Below are positions 20,616 through 30,376 of a stretch of 64,000 nt of DNA, piece by piece. A model generated the notes under the pieces. The model was not told the DNA's origin. It ran no database searches and saw only the letters and a program-made list of their open reading frames with translations. The translations under genes were made by a program, and so were the position numbers. Source of the DNA: Plutella xylostella (taxonomy: Eukaryota; Arthropoda; Insecta; Lepidoptera; Plutellidae); NCBI RefSeq assembly GCF_932276165.1, contig NC_064006.1:930001-994000 (forward strand). The letters are read 5' to 3'. The stretch's first letter is position 1; each line of letters starts with the position of its first letter.

Positions 20616-21244
20616 ATGATCATTACACCTACAACATAATAATAGGTGCACTTACTTCGTCGTTGGAGGCAGTAAGAAAGGTTCTAGTTTTAAAGCCAAC
20701 ACACGAGCCACATTTTTGAGACCTGGAACCTGCGAATCTATCAGTTCTCTGAAAGTACACCTTTCTCTTCATATTTCGTAAGTTCCGTACTTACTCCACC
20801 TCAATCTCAATTTCTGAGGAACTTGTTTCAAGCACTATTTCACGTAGAAGCGACATGATAAGAATTATTGAATATTAATATTTGTACGTAATACTGTTAC
20901 TTTGAGGTTATACAACGGGTTTGACAGCTACCTGACTTTAACTTTAACAGTAACCGGCCAACATGGGGTGGTTATGGTTATCGTTAAAGTTATGACGTCA
21001 TTTTAACCATAGTTGAATGGTGCAACCAATTTTTCGCTTAACCGATGCTTTGACAGACGATGTGACGTTTGTAATAGTTAAAGTTAAATGGTGCAACGCA
21101 CGCTAAGTCTTTTTATTTGATTTATTTAAAATTTGGTTTTAAAATATAAGATAAAAAAACCTAAAACAAAACACATATGCTATCTACAGGTTGCTCCTTA
21201 TTGCACGTAACATGCTAACATAACGTTTTACTTGTTATCTACAG

Positions 21245-21349
21245 GGTGTGACGTACGACACGGGCGGCTGCGACATCAAGGCGGGCGGCGTGATGGCGGG
21301 CATGTCGAGAGACAAGTGCGGTGCCGCCGCCGTCGCCGGGTTCGTCAAG
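21245..21349 (+). CDS. Aminopeptidase (M17-like) exon, metal-binding core
   Basis: Encodes GVTYDTGGCDIKAGGVMAGM then SRDKCGAAAVAGFVK; acceptor TCTACAG, donor GTATTG, phase 0 at both ends. By homology the Asp of TYDTGG and the Asp of SRDKCG are metal ligands of the two-metal centre. In classical M17 enzymes these read 'FDSGG' and 'KSDMGG', so this belongs to the divergent W07G4.4-like branch, with the ligands kept. Confidence 0.92.
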
Positions 21350-21421
21350 GTATTGTATACAGGGTGTTGCATTGAACAGAGTTTCAAATCAAATTGTACA
21401 GGGTGTTATACCTGAATACTA

Positions 21422-21671
21422 TACAGGATGTTGCAAAAAGGGTATACTAAGCCGAAACCTACATGTGCAGCATGTTATATCTAAGCCCGAAACTGAAATC
21501 AGAATATGAAAATTCGCGAAAAAAAAAATTCATTCTCCATAGGAACTTTGTTGGTCACGTGACTTTTTACTACTTTTTTTTTTCCAAATTCTAATTTCAG
21601 TTTCGGGCTTAGATATAACATGCTGCACATGTAGGTTTCGGCTTAGTATACCAATTTTGCAACACCCTGTA
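21422..21671. repeat. Palindromic MITE with ~84-bp inverted ends
   Basis: The left arm starts TACAGGATGTTGCAAAAAGG and the right arm ends TTTTGCAACACCCTGTA. The arms share GGTATACTAAGCCGAAAC, CTACATGTGCAGCATG and TTATATCTAAGCCCGAAAC. It lies 72 bp after an aminopeptidase exon. Decayed relatives occur near 23515-23760 and 24170-24340. Confidence 0.75.
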
Positions 21672-21973
21672 TATTTGAATGAAAAACACGATTCACGAAT
21701 AAAAGAAGCCACATTCGCTGCCTGACTCTACAAATTCTTAAAATATTAGAGGATTAAATTTGTTGCTGTAATTTTAGTCGTGTGAGTGATAGTAACAATT
21801 TAAACTGCATAGTAGGTATAATATATTATGTACGATGAATAAAAATACCAACGTCATTTAAATTTTATCATCCACTTTAACTTAAAATTTATCATCATTG
21901 CCCTTATTTTTTGCGTTCCTCCACCTCAACTTTAACTCCCACTTCCACTTTAACTTCAACTCCCCCTCCCCAG

Positions 21974-22037
21974 GCCTGTGAGCTGCTAAAACCCCGCCTC
22001 AAGGTCATCGCCGCTTTCAGCATGGCGCGCAACTCGG
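21974..22037 (+). pseudogene. Partial duplicate of the NTDAEGR exon, 5' part only
   Basis: Keeps a good acceptor (CTCCCCAG) and reads ACELLKPRLKVIAAFSMARN and S, then diverges into intron-like sequence with an in-frame TAA and no donor. It is the only partial copy that retains the exon's 5' end. Use of this acceptor would truncate the protein. Confidence 0.75.
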
Positions 22038-22137
22038 ATAAATATACTTAACTTTCAATTTTGTCTCCCATGTAACTTTATCATTCCACTTTCACTTTAG
22101 CTCCCACTTCCACTTCAACTTCCACTTCACCCCCCAG

Positions 22138-22317
22138 GCCTGTCAGCTCCTGCAGCCCCGCCTCAAGGTCGTGGCCGCTCTCAGCATGGCGCGCAACTCG
22201 GTGGGCGCGGACGCGTACGTCGCGGACGAACTGATCACAAGCCGCAGCGGGCGAACTGTCCGCGTGGGGAACACTGACGCCGAGGGACGCATGATCATGG
22301 CTGACCTGCTGTTTGAG
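22138..22317 (+). CDS. Aminopeptidase (M17-like) exon with the NTDAEGR signature
   Basis: 60 codons, phase 0 at both ends: ACQLLQPRLKVVAALSMARN, then SVGADAYVADELITSRSG, then RTVRVGNTDAEGRMIMADLL and FE. NTDAEGR is the M17 family signature, with Asp and Glu as metal ligands. The acceptor is CCCCCAG and the donor GAG|GTAAAT. Partial copies lie before (21974-22037) and after it (22665-22825, 23177-23232). This is the only one with both splice sites and an uninterrupted frame. Confidence 0.93.
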
Positions 22318-22328
22318 GTAAATTTATA

Positions 22329-22402
22329 CATATGTCTCACACACGGCCATCCGACCCCAAGATATATTCAAATCCGTTCAGTAGTTTTGGCGTGAAAGAG
22401 TA

Positions 22403-22433
<31 letters not shown>

Positions 22434-22475
22434 CAGTTACTTTCGCATTTATAATATTAGTTAGGATAGACAGCA
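22329..22475 (-). repeat. Helitron-like repeat, minus orientation
   Basis: Complement of the unit at 57160-57356 (AAATCCGTTCAGTAGTTTTG, (CAGA)n, ACTTTCGCATTTATAATATT). It sits in the intron directly after the intact NTDAEGR exon and is absent from the other duplicated introns. Confidence 0.6.
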
Positions 22476-22664
22476 ACAACAACAACAAAAAATTACAGAT
22501 TTAAAGAAATTAGGTAGGTATAAAACAACAAGAGCAAAAAAATTGAATAGAAGATGAGACAAAAACATAAATACGATAGTAACTAAGTATGTGGGAAGCT
22601 AGCTACCTGTGATATGGGTGTCGGACAGCTGATATATCTACTTAAATACATAGATACAGGTCCT

Positions 22665-22825
22665 AAAGCCTCAAGGTGATCGCCGCTCTCAGCATGGCGC
22701 GCAACTTGGTGGGCGCGGACGCGTACGTCGCGGACGAACTGATCACAAGCCGCAGCGGACGAACTGTCCGCGTGGGGAACACTGACGCCGAGGGACGCAT
22801 GATCATGGCGGATCTGCTGTTTGAG
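22665..22825 (+). pseudogene. Partial duplicate of the NTDAEGR exon, lacking the first ~30 nt
   Basis: Nearly identical to the intact exon from LKV onward (LKVIAALSMARNLVGADAYV and on to the NTDAEGR end), with donor GAG|GTAAAT kept. In its own frame a TAA lies just upstream of LKV, and the nearest AG acceptor (22659) would enter out of frame. High identity points to a recent duplication. Confidence 0.8.
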
Positions 22826-23176
22826 GTAAATAGTAATGAAGATAAAGAGACGTAGACAGCACAAACATTAAAAACACAAAAAATATACACATTTAAAGAA
22901 ATACATATAAGAAACAACAAGAGCAAAATTAAAAAAAAATATATATCCCGACGAATTGAGAACTTCCTCCTTTTTTTGAAGTCGGTTAAAAATTGAATAG
23001 AAGATGAGACAAAAACACGATAGTTACTAAATATGTGGGGACATACACACACACACGGGCATCTGACCCCAAGTTAGACAGAACCTGTGTCAGACAGCTG
23101 ATATTATACACAAATAAATACTAAATGTAAATATCATCACCCAAGACTGAAGATTGTGTAAGACTCTGTATATAGC

Positions 23177-23232
23177 ACGTGGGGAATACTGACGCCGAGG
23201 GACGCATGATCATGGCCGACCTGCTGTTTGAG
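23177..23232 (+). pseudogene. Partial duplicate of the NTDAEGR exon, last ~55 nt
   Basis: Reads (R)VGNTDAEGRMIMADLLFE with the donor GAG|GTAAATAG kept. The following intron sequence also matches the introns after 22317 and 22825 (AAGATAAAGAGACG, AGATGAGACAAAAAC). Confidence 0.8.
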
Positions 23233-23832
23233 GTAAATAGTAATAAAGATAAAGAGACGTGTATTTGACATGTAGACAGAGACAAAAACAAAAAAAAATA
23301 TACAGATTTAAAGAAATTACAAAAAAACAAGAACAAAAGGATAGAAAAGAAGATGAGACAAAAACAAAAATACGATAGTAAATAAGTATGTGGGAAAATC
23401 TCACATACGGCTATCCGACCCCAAGCTAGACAGAACCTGTGTCTGACAGCTGATATATTATTATCTACACAAATACATACTAAATATAAATATCATTACC
23501 CAAGACTGAACATTGTGTAACACCCTGTATATACCGTATAAGCGAGGGCGCAGTAAGAAACACATATTCTAGTATATGGGAAACACTGACTTTTAAAATT
23601 AGAGAAAAAAATGCTTTTTGAAATAAACTTTGTTGGTGATATAAAGTGACTAATATGAGGAGTAAAATTTCCTAAAGCGTAGAACAATAGTGATTCGAAA
23701 CGACCCCTGAGTAACTTCCTTTCGTCTTACCATAGCACTTTTGCAACATGTCCTGTATGGCATAAATATTTATTTACTATATTCCATTATTCTATGTATA
23801 CAGTAACGTCATAATCTTAATCAACTTTTCAG

Positions 23833-23954
23833 ATGAAAGAGCGAGCAGTAAACGAGAAAAACCCCCACATCTACACGGTAGCCACGCTGACCGGCCACGC
23901 CATCCGCGCCGTCGGCCTCGGGTACACCATCGTGATGGACAACCACGCCGCCAG
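23833..23954 (+). CDS. Aminopeptidase (M17-like) exon
   Basis: Encodes MKERAVNEKNPHIYTVATLT, then GHAIRAVGLGYTIVMDNHAA plus the first two bases of Arg; acceptor TTTTCAG, donor GTAATC. This is the 'ATLTGH' segment of M17 enzymes near the active site. Partial copies of its 3' part lie at 24337-24427, 24502-24522 and 24602-24628. Confidence 0.92.
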
Positions 23955-23984
23955 GTAATCATAATTACATAATAATAATAATAA

Positions 23985-24115
23985 TCACCAGCCAATAATC
24001 ATCCACTGCTGGACATAGGCTCTCCCAAAGAGCGCCACAACACTCGGTCCTCGGCCTTCCTCATCCAACCACTACCGGCTGCCCGCCTAAGGTCGTCAGT
24101 CCAAAGCCTATGGAG
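23985..24115 (-). pseudogene. RTE-type LINE 3' fragment, minus orientation
   Basis: Contains the complement of the RTE polymerase end (ATCCACTGCTGGACATAGGC, CTCGGCCTTCCTCATCCAAC). It is homologous to 29440-29560 in the other orientation. Confidence 0.6.
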
Positions 24116-24336
24116 CAAATCAAATCATATGTGTGTGTATGTTTGTAATTTTACCTTTACCTTGGGCGGGATGTTGCAAAAGTGGTTTACTAATCCGAAA
24201 GGGGGTCCGTTCTATTATAATGTGTCCGTGACTTAAGTAATGTATCCGAGTTTATAATGTGTCGGTGACTCTAGGGGTCATTATGAGCAACGTAAGTTCT
24301 ATAATTATTATTATGCATACCACTTTTGGAACATCA

Positions 24337-24427
24337 CCCACATCTACACGGTGGCCACTCTGACCGGCCACGCCATCCGCGCCGTCGGCCTCGGGTACAC
24401 CATCGTGATGGACAACCATGCCGCCAG
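24337..24427 (+). pseudogene. Partial duplicate of the ATLTGH exon (91 nt)
   Basis: Reads HIYTVATLTGHAIRAVGLGY and then TIVMDNHAA, with donor CAG|GTCAGT. Its 5' edge abuts a decayed MITE end rather than an acceptor. Confidence 0.8.
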
Positions 24428-24501
24428 GTCAGTGAAGACATCTCACACACGGACATCCGACCCCAAGTCAACTAAGCCTTTGGATCAAATCAAATCATAC
24501 T

Positions 24502-24522
24502 CATGGACAACCATGCCGCTAG
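24502..24522 (+). pseudogene. Tiny duplicate of the ATLTGH exon end
   Basis: Only MDNHAA plus AG remains, followed by GTAATCATAATAATATG as after the real exon. Its upstream context (CAAATCAAATCATA) also repeats intron sequence near 24118. Confidence 0.65.
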
Positions 24523-24601
24523 GTAATCATAATAATATGTGGGGACATCTCACACACGGAAATCCGACCCCAAGCTAGGCAGAACTAGGCTACATAGGAA
24601 G

Positions 24602-24628
24602 CATCGTGATGGACAACCACGCCGCCAG
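24602..24628 (+). pseudogene. Tiny duplicate of the ATLTGH exon end
   Basis: Matches the last 27 nt (IVMDNHAA and AG) and is followed by a GTGACA donor-like site. It is preceded by a SINE fragment (ACATCTCACACACGG). Confidence 0.65.
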
Positions 24629-24668
24629 GTGACAACACTTTCACTTTCACTTTAAAAATAATATTAGG

Positions 24669-25000
24669 GACGTAGTTGCAACCTGCGGTGGTTATTTTCT
24701 TTGATATGACCAAGGCATTTGACTTTGTCGATCACGAAACTCTACTAAAGAAGTGTCACTGTTGTGGGATTCGAGGCCCAGCTCAGGACTGGATAAAAAG
24801 CTACTTAGACAACAGAAAACAGTTCGTCCGACTTGAAAAAAAAGTTAACACAGTAACTGAGTTGTTCAATTCTTCAACAAGAATGGTTAAGTTTGGTGTA
24901 CCACAGGGAAGTGTTCTTGGGCCACTCCTGTTTTTGGGCTACTCCTCCTTCCTCCTTGTTATAGAAACGTTTGATTTTGAAGATCGACTAGGCCTATAAC
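24669..25000 (+). pseudogene. LINE reverse-transcriptase fragment in an intron
   Basis: Reads VVIFFDMTKAFDFVDHETLL (catalytic Asp region) through KFGVPQGSVLGPLLF, then loses similarity before the Asp pair. It is a scrap of a Jockey/CR1-group RT, about 105 codons, with a stop at 24997-24999. It lies between aminopeptidase exons, same strand, and is not part of that protein. Confidence 0.75.
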
Positions 25001-25104
25001 CCTTTCCTTCATTGGAAGTCGACCCGTGCCCCAGCAGTGGAGACCTGATGGATTGTGATGAACGGTTGATTGTGACAATAATTATTACTGTCTCGAAAAT
25101 GAAC

Positions 25105-25230
25105 GTAATTTTATTTATTTATTTATTTATTTAATCCTTTATTGCACAAATATAAAAATAAGTGTACAAAGGGTGGACTTAATGCTACAAGCATTTTCTA
25201 CCAGTCAACCCACAGGAGGTGCAAGAAAAT
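25105..25230 (-). repeat. LINE 3' end with (TTTA)n tail, minus orientation
   Basis: TTTATTTATTTATTTATTTA followed by CTTTATTGCACAAATATAAA, then GGTGGACTTAATGCTACAAG. A close copy lies at 29600-29720 and decayed ones at 59340-59400 and 18985-19016. Read on the minus strand it is a 3' UTR with AATAAA and an ATAA-repeat tail. Confidence 0.65.
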
Positions 25231-25420
25231 TTTATTATAAGGTGTGCAAAAAGAAAACAAAATTAAAACAAGTCACTTAATAATAATTACCAAATATAAT
25301 ATAAAATACGTAACTATATATAAGTTATGAATATATAAATAAACATAATATAAATAATATATACCTAGCCAGTTAATCTTAATAATACGACTAAATTAAA
25401 ACGCCCTCCCCACCCCACAG

Positions 25421-25511
25421 ATACAAGGACCACGCGCGACAGTTCCAACTGGCCGGCGAGGCGGTCGGTGACATGGTGGAGGTGTCCACCATCAGAAGAG
25501 AAGACTTGAAG
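25421..25511 (+). CDS. Aminopeptidase (M17-like) exon
   Basis: Completes Arg, then YKDHARQFQLAGEAVGDMVE followed by VSTIRREDLK; acceptor CCCCACAG, donor GTATTG. It corresponds to the 'AxxxARRLQxxGExxGDxxEVSxxRREDF' region conserved in the W07G4.4 branch. Confidence 0.9.
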
Positions 25512-25855
25512 GTATTGTTGAGCTTAATAATGTATAAAATAAAAATATATTATTGAAAGTGTTGAAATGTGTTGTTGACAGTGTCCGAATGGGTTATGGA
25601 CAGTGTCAAAATTATTGGCAGTGTTGGAATATGCTATTGGCAGTGTAGATATTGTATTATGGCGAAAAAGTTTTAGTAGTATGTAAGAATTTCCAGTACC
25701 TAGACAAACACAATCAAATCTTTCCTCTATATACCTACTATTAGTGTAGGTAGCATTAAAACTTCGTATGTGGCATAGTGACAATAAATACATGATTTAA
25801 TTACCAACTATATGTATGCTATGTGCCCAAAAATAAATACTTTCTTTCTTTCAAG

Positions 25856-25936
25856 GTGCACCGCGGCCAGGCTGAGTTCGAAGATGTCCACCAAGCCTTG
25901 AACCAGCCCTCGTCTGCTGTGCCCAGAGGACACCAG
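25856..25936 (+). CDS. Aminopeptidase (M17-like) exon
   Basis: 27 codons, phase 0: VHRGQAEFEDVHQALNQPSS then AVPRGHQ; acceptor TTTCAAG, donor GTAGGA. PRGHQGPAGF (with the next exon) is conserved in this branch. Confidence 0.9.
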
Positions 25937-26617
25937 GTAGGAACCATACTGTTGTAAATATAGTACAGTCTGCAAAATAGATATGTATGCCACCTAAAGT
26001 TTTAGGAAACAGTTTGATCTTAAGACTCATGGGTGGAAGATAGGTGAATTAATAAAATATCACTAGGTGTTTACTGATATAGTCTGTATAAGTCTATTTG
26101 GCAGACTGGATGACAGAAAATTAAATTAAAACCTTCGGGCTGCATTGCAGACATTCATTATTAATTTCATTTAAAATGTATATAAGTGTGAGATGTCCCC
26201 ACATATTATTACTATTACCTACATATAAAAAAAAAAATACCTGTTTATAATAAATCATCACATCATCATGTCCCCACTGTTGGGGCACGGGTCTCCTTCA
26301 AAATTAATGGAATTAAACTACCCTTGAATTTATAATCAAATTCATCTTTGACGACCGAATGGCGTAGTGGTTAGTGACCCTGACTACTGAGCCGAAGGTC
26401 CCGGGTTCGATTCCCGGCTGGGGCAGATATTTGTTTAAACACAGATATTTGTTCTCGGGTCTTGGATGTGCCCGTAAAATGGCAATAGGCCCGCCCCCTA
26501 TTACATTGGGACTAACATAGCACTCTGGCGAAAAGTGGGTGCGGCAATGTACCTCTGCCTACCCCGCAAGGGAGTACATTAGTACAAGGCGTAAGTGTGT
26601 GTGCTTTCATTCCCCAG
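25937..26617. other. Last aminopeptidase intron, containing a SINE
   Basis: The first ~400 bp are AT-rich with a SINE-tail scrap (TGAGATGTCCCCACATATTA near 26190). The rest is the SINE at 26351-26607. Confidence 0.6.
26351..26607 (+). repeat. tRNA-headed SINE (type 1) ending 10 bp before a splice acceptor
   Basis: The head has GTAGTGGTTAGTGACC (box A) and GGGTTCGATTCCCGG (box B). The tail has two hairpins, GGTGC-G-GCAA-TGTACC-like and CCC-GCAA-GGG, then TACAAGGCGTAAGTGTGTGT. The final coding exon's pyrimidine tract and AG follow at once. Confidence 0.8.
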
Positions 26618-26776
26618 GGCCCGGCAGGCTTCTTACTCCTGACCTCAGACCTCGACGTGGCCGACATTCCCTACAGCCACCTCGACGTGGCGGGCTCCGG
26701 GGGCTGCCTGCCCGACCCCCCCACTGGCTCCCCTGTGCTGGCGCTGGCTAACAAATACGGACTTTTGCATGCTTAG
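26618..26776 (+). CDS. Aminopeptidase (M17-like) last coding exon with stop
   Basis: 52 codons plus TAG: GPAGFLLLTSDLDVADIPYS, then HLDVAGSGGCLPDPPTGSPV, then LALANKYGLLHA. 'Y(S/T)HxDxAGS' is the conserved C-terminal segment of the family. Together the exons encode 408 residues of a protein usually a little over 500. It is expected to be a cytosolic two-metal exopeptidase, or a non-classical member of uncertain activity, since the branch is described as putative. ATTAAA near 27468 is a possible polyA signal. Confidence 0.92.
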   Translation, partial: GPAGFLLLTSDLDVADIPYSHLDVAGSGGCLPDPPTGSPVLALANKYGLLHA

Positions 26777-26879
26777 AGATTGGATTTGATGTTGGGAAAT
26801 AGTAGAGAAACCTGACCCCCCTCTCATAGTAACAATGCTTCTGAGAAGGGTCAGATTTCTCTGACGTGTTCTATAACTG

Positions 26880-27063
26880 TAATGCTGTGTCCGCACAGCG
26901 ATATTTCACCGCGTGGTTTTTTTCTCGCAGTTCTGTAACACGTTGAATATTATACGAGTACTGGCGGTAAAAAAACGCATATCGGTGAATACAAGTGTTG
27001 GAATATAATTCGCGAGAATTTATTAATCGCGCGGTGATATATCGCTGTGCGTACAGCCTAACT
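26880..27063. repeat. Palindromic MITE
   Basis: Inverted ends CTGTGTCCGCACAGCGATAT / ATATATCGCTGTGCGTACAG, both continuing into CACCGCG. A third copy of the end is at about 27350-27385 (GCGGTGCGGACACGGCC). It overlaps the region expected to be the aminopeptidase 3' UTR. Confidence 0.7.
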
Positions 27064-27856
27064 ATAGACATGACAGTGAGACCTATTCTGAAGACACAAA
27101 ATACATTTTTACTAATGTCAAAACCCAAATTTGGAATGTGTGGTTAAAAACCCATATAGTTGAAGAGGGCGCCAGTAGCGAAAATTCCTCAAGACTATAA
27201 TGTGATCGTTTCTGTGTTTTAGGTAAATATTCTAAATTCTGTATACATATTCTAAAATAACCTCTGTACCTAACGTTTGAGTTATAGACATAGGTCTGAA
27301 AGAATATAATACTTCCCATGACCTCATCTATCACCGAAAAAAGGGGAGAAAAATTAGTGAAATATTCGCGGTGCGGACACGGCCTAACTAATTTGGCAGC
27401 TTGAACCACGATTTCAATCAAGTATCTTCAAATAATATCTGTAACTAACACATATAGTAATGAAACCTATTAAATTAAATACCGTTGATTTTTTTTATCG
27501 TAACATTATTATACTTATCTGATATGTATTATGTAACTATAGTTATCATTCCACATGCATTACAAATCTGTTAAGTACTTGCAATACAAATATATATAAA
27601 GTGTAAAATATTTTGTGAAAATGAAACAATATTCTGTCCAGCATAATATTTTTTTCTACTTTTTTACATTTAAAATAAGAAAGCACGATATTTATTAAAA
27701 TGTTTATTAAAAATACACGTTTTGCGTTTTACTCCTAACTACTAACTCCTAGACACTTGTTATAAAAATTAAGGCGACATTTAACCAACCATTACCCAAC
27801 AAAATTTATAAGCATGGCATGCTTGAATTTTGACTTTGGCTAATGGATAAGATTTA
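27064..27856. other. Probable 3' UTR / intergenic, no gene seen
   Basis: AT-rich; short frames on the minus strand show no family features. Contains a solitary MITE terminus at 27350-27385. Confidence 0.4.
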
Positions 27857-27992
27857 GGGCTGATTTTTCAATGCTCGGATAAATACTGTCTGAGGGATAA
27901 ACTTGTTCCTCTGTCTAATACCAAAATTCACATGCGACAGTATCAGAATTATTCCTCAGATAACTTTTATCTGACTATTGAAAAATCTGCCC
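27857..27992. repeat. Palindromic MITE
   Basis: GGGCTGATTTTTCAATGCTC at the left and ACTATTGAAAAATCTGCCC at the right are inverted copies; TA flanks both ends. Confidence 0.7.
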
Positions 27993-28239
27993 TAAGTAGG
28001 AATAAAACATTTGGCCTTTTTTTATACAAGGTCTTGCAACCACTTTCATTCTTGGACTTTTGGAAATGAGGTAAAAAAATCAATCAATTTATTTAATCAT
28101 TACGTAACCTACGATTAACTTCTTACATCATTTCGGAAACGGTTCTTCACACCCACCTGCCTTTCTGCTAACATTTGATGCCATCTCGTCTCATTGAAAG
28201 GCAAATTGCTCTGACGTACATATATGTACCTACGTCTGT

Positions 28240-28664
28240 GTCTTAGATTAACAATATACGAACAAGGTGACTCGACATTCAAAAACCAATCTAAAAACTG
28301 ACACATTTTATTTTACTGTCAAATCGTTTTAAGTTCAACCTAATGACAACAATTTTACCAAGGAATAAAGGCACAAATGTTCTAACCGAACTATTTAAAG
28401 ATCAGCTCAGTGGTAGAAGTGTGGTGTTATTTGTAGAGACGTTTCTTTTGCACTGACTCCATCTAGTTGGTATTAAAATATCGTTGGTCTATGTACGTTG
28501 TACGTCTATGTACGTTGTACGTCTATGTACGTACGAGTGTCTTTCCGTCAATTTGCATAAGAACCGTTGGCTGACGTTATCGCGAAGCACCTTCTAAAGG
28601 CGTGTGTACATCGCTAATGTTAGTCGAAGTTTAGGAGAATAGCGGCGTACAGTCAACTAAAGAG
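28240..28664 (+). promoter_or_regulatory. Block A: possible promoter and non-coding first exon
   Basis: Shares about 200 bp with 30955-31213: TACTGTCAAATCG, then AACCTAATGA, then TTCTAACCGAAC, then CAGTGGTAGAAGTGTGGTG. TCAGTG (28403-28408) resembles an arthropod initiator, and an AGACGT word follows near +29. A strong donor consensus AAGAG|GTAAGT ends the block at 28664/28665. No ATG-headed frame of note is seen. It could equally be an old repeat pair. Confidence 0.3.
28498..28545 (+). repeat. Short tandem repeat GTACGTCTATGTACGTT
   Basis: Nearly three tandem copies of a ~17-bp unit. Confidence 0.6.
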
Positions 28665-28702
28665 GTAAGTATGCGCTAAACGTGCAAACGGTTTGATCCT
28701 AA

Positions 28703-28849
28703 GTGCCAATTTCTCCATAGTCGGTTATCTAACCGACAGGGATTGATTTATAAATTAACGTCATCTCGATATAAAATTCATGACAGATGTGTTGAAAGTC
28801 AACCACTACTCCCTGGTTAAGCTCTAACCGACTATGGAGAAATTGGCAC
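28703..28849. repeat. Harbinger-type MITE, copy 1
   Basis: Inverted ends GTGCCAATTTCTCCATAGTC, flanked by TAA/TAA (28700-28702, 28850-28852). Copies at 49496-49634 and 54219-54344. Confidence 0.8.
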
Positions 28850-29317
28850 TAAGAATCGCCGGTGAAAGATAAAATGAGTTGTACAAGTATTTTATTTAAT
28901 GCATAGTAGGTATATGTAAGTACTTACATACATGTTCTATGAAACGAGTCGTCAAATCTACCTTAAATAGATTTTGTATGTAATTGTTAGAGGACTATAA
29001 GGTTACCGACATCGCTGTCAGAATATGCAAGCTGCAGGGCGATCACGAAAAATATAGAATCGAATGTGATTGCGACTATTGTCAACTTGACAGCACTTTC
29101 GAACACTTTTTACCTTTCGAATGAGTTTCGAAAAGAATGACCACAGAGTACATCATATTATTCTGACAATGACCTATGGAATGATAGCTGTCAAACTTTC
29201 GCAAATCTATACACCGCCATTTTGTTATTGACAGGTTGACAGCACATTCGAATAGACTATCGAATAGAATGTGCTGCGTTTTTTCCGGATCGCTCTACTG
29301 TTTTTCGTGATCGCCCT

Positions 29318-29560
29318 GCTGAAGTGGCAGTGGGCTGGTCGCTGTTCATATCTGCCGAAGAACCGATAACTGTTGGGGTAGACGAGTTCTCGAGTGGAGA
29401 CCACGAACAGGCAAACGCAGCGTGGATCGCCCTCCTGCTCGTTGGACCGACCACCTTAGGCGGGTGGCCGGTAGTGGTTGGATGAGGAAGGCCGAGGACT
29501 GAGTGTTGTGGCTCCTTGGGAGAGGCCTATGTCCAGCAGTGGATGATTATTGGCTGATGA
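29318..29560 (+). pseudogene. RTE-type LINE ORF2 C-terminus, frameshifted
   Basis: Across frames it reads LKWQWAGR, SLDRPP, VAGSGWMRKAED and YVQQWM, the conserved C-terminus of RTE-type polymerases, with several shifts and stops. It is on the plus strand. Confidence 0.65.
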
Positions 29561-29599
29561 TGATGACGTGTATTGTATAAATTATGTGCTGGTATATAC

Positions 29600-29720
29600 T
29601 TATTTATTTATTTATTTATTTGATACTTTATTGCACAAATATGAAATATAAGTGTAAAAAAGGTGGACTTAATGCTAAAAGCATTTTCTACCAGCCAACC
29701 TACAGGAGGTACAGAGAAAC
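29600..29720 (-). repeat. LINE 3' end with (TTTA)n tail, minus orientation
   Basis: Same family as 25105-25230 (TTTATTTATTTGATACTTTA, GGTGGACTTAATGCTAAAAG). Confidence 0.65.
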
Positions 29721-30150
29721 TAGTAGAAAGGTGCAACAAAAAAAAAAAGTAGTTACTAAATTGAAAAAGCAAAAACAAAACAAAACTTATCTCTTTTGCT
29801 TACTATAAATACCTACCTAACCTACGGCTTAACGGCTCGCAACCGTATGTACCTATGTAAATGCATAAGTTTTACGTGGTTTTACGTGTGTGAGCCATTA
29901 TAACTGGTATTGGAGCTCCGAAATGTATGGATCAATTTGAAAAAGGTTTCTGTTTGATGTGATTGGGACCCACGAGTTTCCGGGAATCCTAGCCCGCAGT
30001 GGAGCTTCGGAAATTTCAGTTAGTAGTGCCTACCAACCTCGGAGAAGAAATGTGATTGCAATATCATACAAATCAGTATGTAGTGATTATGTGACTATGG
30101 GATGTGGCAGCCAAATGGCAAAACAGACCGACCTTAAATGTAAATAAATA

Positions 30151-30376
30151 AATATGTGGGGACATCTCACACACGGCCGTCCGGGTATCGGACCGCTGTT
30201 ATACCTATCTACACAAATACATAAATAGATACTTACAAACTAAATATAAATATCAACACCCAAGACCCGAGTACAAATATCTGTCTTTAAACAAATATCT
30301 GTCCCAGCCGGGAATCGAACCCGGGACCTTCGGCATAGCAGTCAGGGCCACTAACCACTACGCCATTCGACCGTCG
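30151..30376 (-). repeat. tRNA-headed SINE (type 2), minus orientation
   Basis: Tail TATGTGGGGACATCTCACAC on the left, head complement CGGGAATCGAACCCGGGACC and ACTAACCACTACGCCATTCG on the right. It forms an inverted pair with the next SINE. Confidence 0.8.

Larger units (their letters stand above)
19443..21103. mobile_element. PIF/Harbinger-like element remnant
   Basis: The 5' end GGGTGGGTTGCATCA and the inverted 3' end (TGGTGCAACGCACGC) are near-matching inverted repeats flanked by TAA on both sides (19440-19442, 21104-21106), the TWA target duplication of PIF/Harbinger elements. Near the right end, minus strand, a short open piece reads MSLLREIVLETSSSEIEIEV, and another near 20210-20280 reads DDSSSDEEEPVYAVNRNDEH: remnants that could come from a transposase N-terminus. 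A SINE (19806-20130) and an RTE scrap have landed inside. It lies in an aminopeptidase intron. Confidence 0.5.

Noticed and set aside
20267..20719. 150-codon plus-strand frame
   Set aside because: The second half is an RTE polymerase scrap and the first half is non-conserved intronic sequence within a Harbinger remnant; not a gene.
26351..26430. Possible tRNA genes (box A and box B present)
   Set aside because: These are SINE heads: they continue into the same SINE body and tail at several places and lack a proper acceptor stem. The same holds for 19806, 30151, 30501, 35313, 45261 and 58521.
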